64,000 bases of DNA, from contig NC_014551.1 in the NCBI RefSeq assembly GCF_000196735.1, forward strand, positions 2,971,001 to 3,035,000, in the 5' to 3' direction. Source of the DNA: Bacillus amyloliquefaciens DSM 7 = ATCC 23350 (GTDB taxonomy: Bacteria > Bacillota > Bacilli > Bacillales > Bacillaceae). Below the pieces are notes generated by a model. The model saw only the letters and a program-made list of their open reading frames with translations. It was not told the DNA's origin and searched no databases. A program made the position numbers and the translations under genes. Positions 63,953 through 64,000 of this stretch are shown here, piece after piece (the stretch's first letter is position 1; the number at the start of each line of letters is the position of its first letter).

Positions 63953-64000
63953 TTACTCTGCCACTTGCGCTCCGATGCTGTTCTTAAAATGGGACAGGGC
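63953..64000 (-). CDS. pncA: Partial gene end, probable nicotinamidase PncA
   Basis: The last 15 codons of a minus-strand gene (ALSHFKNSIGAQVAE, TAA at 63953-63955) reach the window edge. In B. subtilis the gene directly upstream of pncB is pncA (YueJ), an isochorismatase-fold nicotinamidase that makes nicotinate for PncB. The 17-base gap to the pncB start and shared strand fit that operon. Too little is visible for independent identification. Confidence 0.6.
   Translation of the reverse strand, partial: ALSHFKNSIGAQVAE

Noticed and set aside
1..64000. CRISPR arrays, insertion sequences, rRNA genes and classic defence systems
   Set aside because: No spaced direct repeats, transposase motifs or rRNA sequence were seen in either strand; the only mobile element evidence is at the left end.

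Overview
The window comes from a low-to-moderate GC Firmicute chromosome of the Bacillus subtilis species group. Gene order follows the B. subtilis yub-yul-tlp/mcp-tgl-yug-patB-kinB-yux-yuf-mrp-comA-comQ-degQ-yux-pncB segment almost one for one. Protein divergence, several species-level insertions and losses, and an AT-rich comQXP allele fit the B. amyloliquefaciens/velezensis branch best. This assignment is an inference from gene order and remembered protein sequences; no search was run.

Bases 1-4122 are the right-hand end of an integrated mobile element (prophage or similar), which continues to the left of base 1. It carries small element genes, an arbitrium-type peptide signalling pair (an AimP-like pre-peptide ending in GFGRGA and an AimR-like TPR receptor), an excisionase-like protein, an XRE repressor and a tyrosine integrase. 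The integrase lies next to the 3' end of a tRNA-Ala(GGC) gene, the likely attachment site. The AimR-like protein lacks the N-terminal DNA-binding domain of SPbeta AimR.

Bases 4200-17660 hold host genes: uppP, yubA, yulF, a DJ-1/PfpI gene, four tandem chemoreceptors (tlpB, mcpB, tlpA, mcpA) with SigD-type promoter motifs, and the spore-coat transglutaminase tgl. mcpB carries an apparent +1 frameshift in an A8 run right after its natural start codon.

Bases 17690-34770 are the yug region: a fused YugU/nitronate monooxygenase reading frame, yugT, yugS, yugP, the Mistic-potassium channel pair mstX-yugO, yugN, yugM, pgi, two tandem iron alcohol dehydrogenases, yuzA, yugI, alaRT, yugF, yugE and patB. 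Bases 34800-41570 hold the sporulation kinase kinB with kapB and kapD, an MFS transporter, penicillin-binding protein pbpD, yuxK and yufK.

Bases 41740-55440 hold the MalK-MalR two-component system, the NupNOPQ nucleoside ABC transporter and the seven-gene Mrp Na+/H+ antiporter operon. The malate transporter gene maeN, which in B. subtilis lies between nupQ and yufS, is absent here.

Bases 55480-64000 hold yuxO, the quorum-sensing genes comA-comP-comX-comQ, degQ, yuzC, yuxH, pncB and the end of a gene that is probably pncA. ComQ modifies and exports the ComX pheromone, ComP senses it and phosphorylates ComA, and ComA-type sites lie upstream of degQ. Four very short genes (the zinc-motif protein at 39, aimP, comX and degQ) and the excisionase-like gene were found by reading the bases directly.
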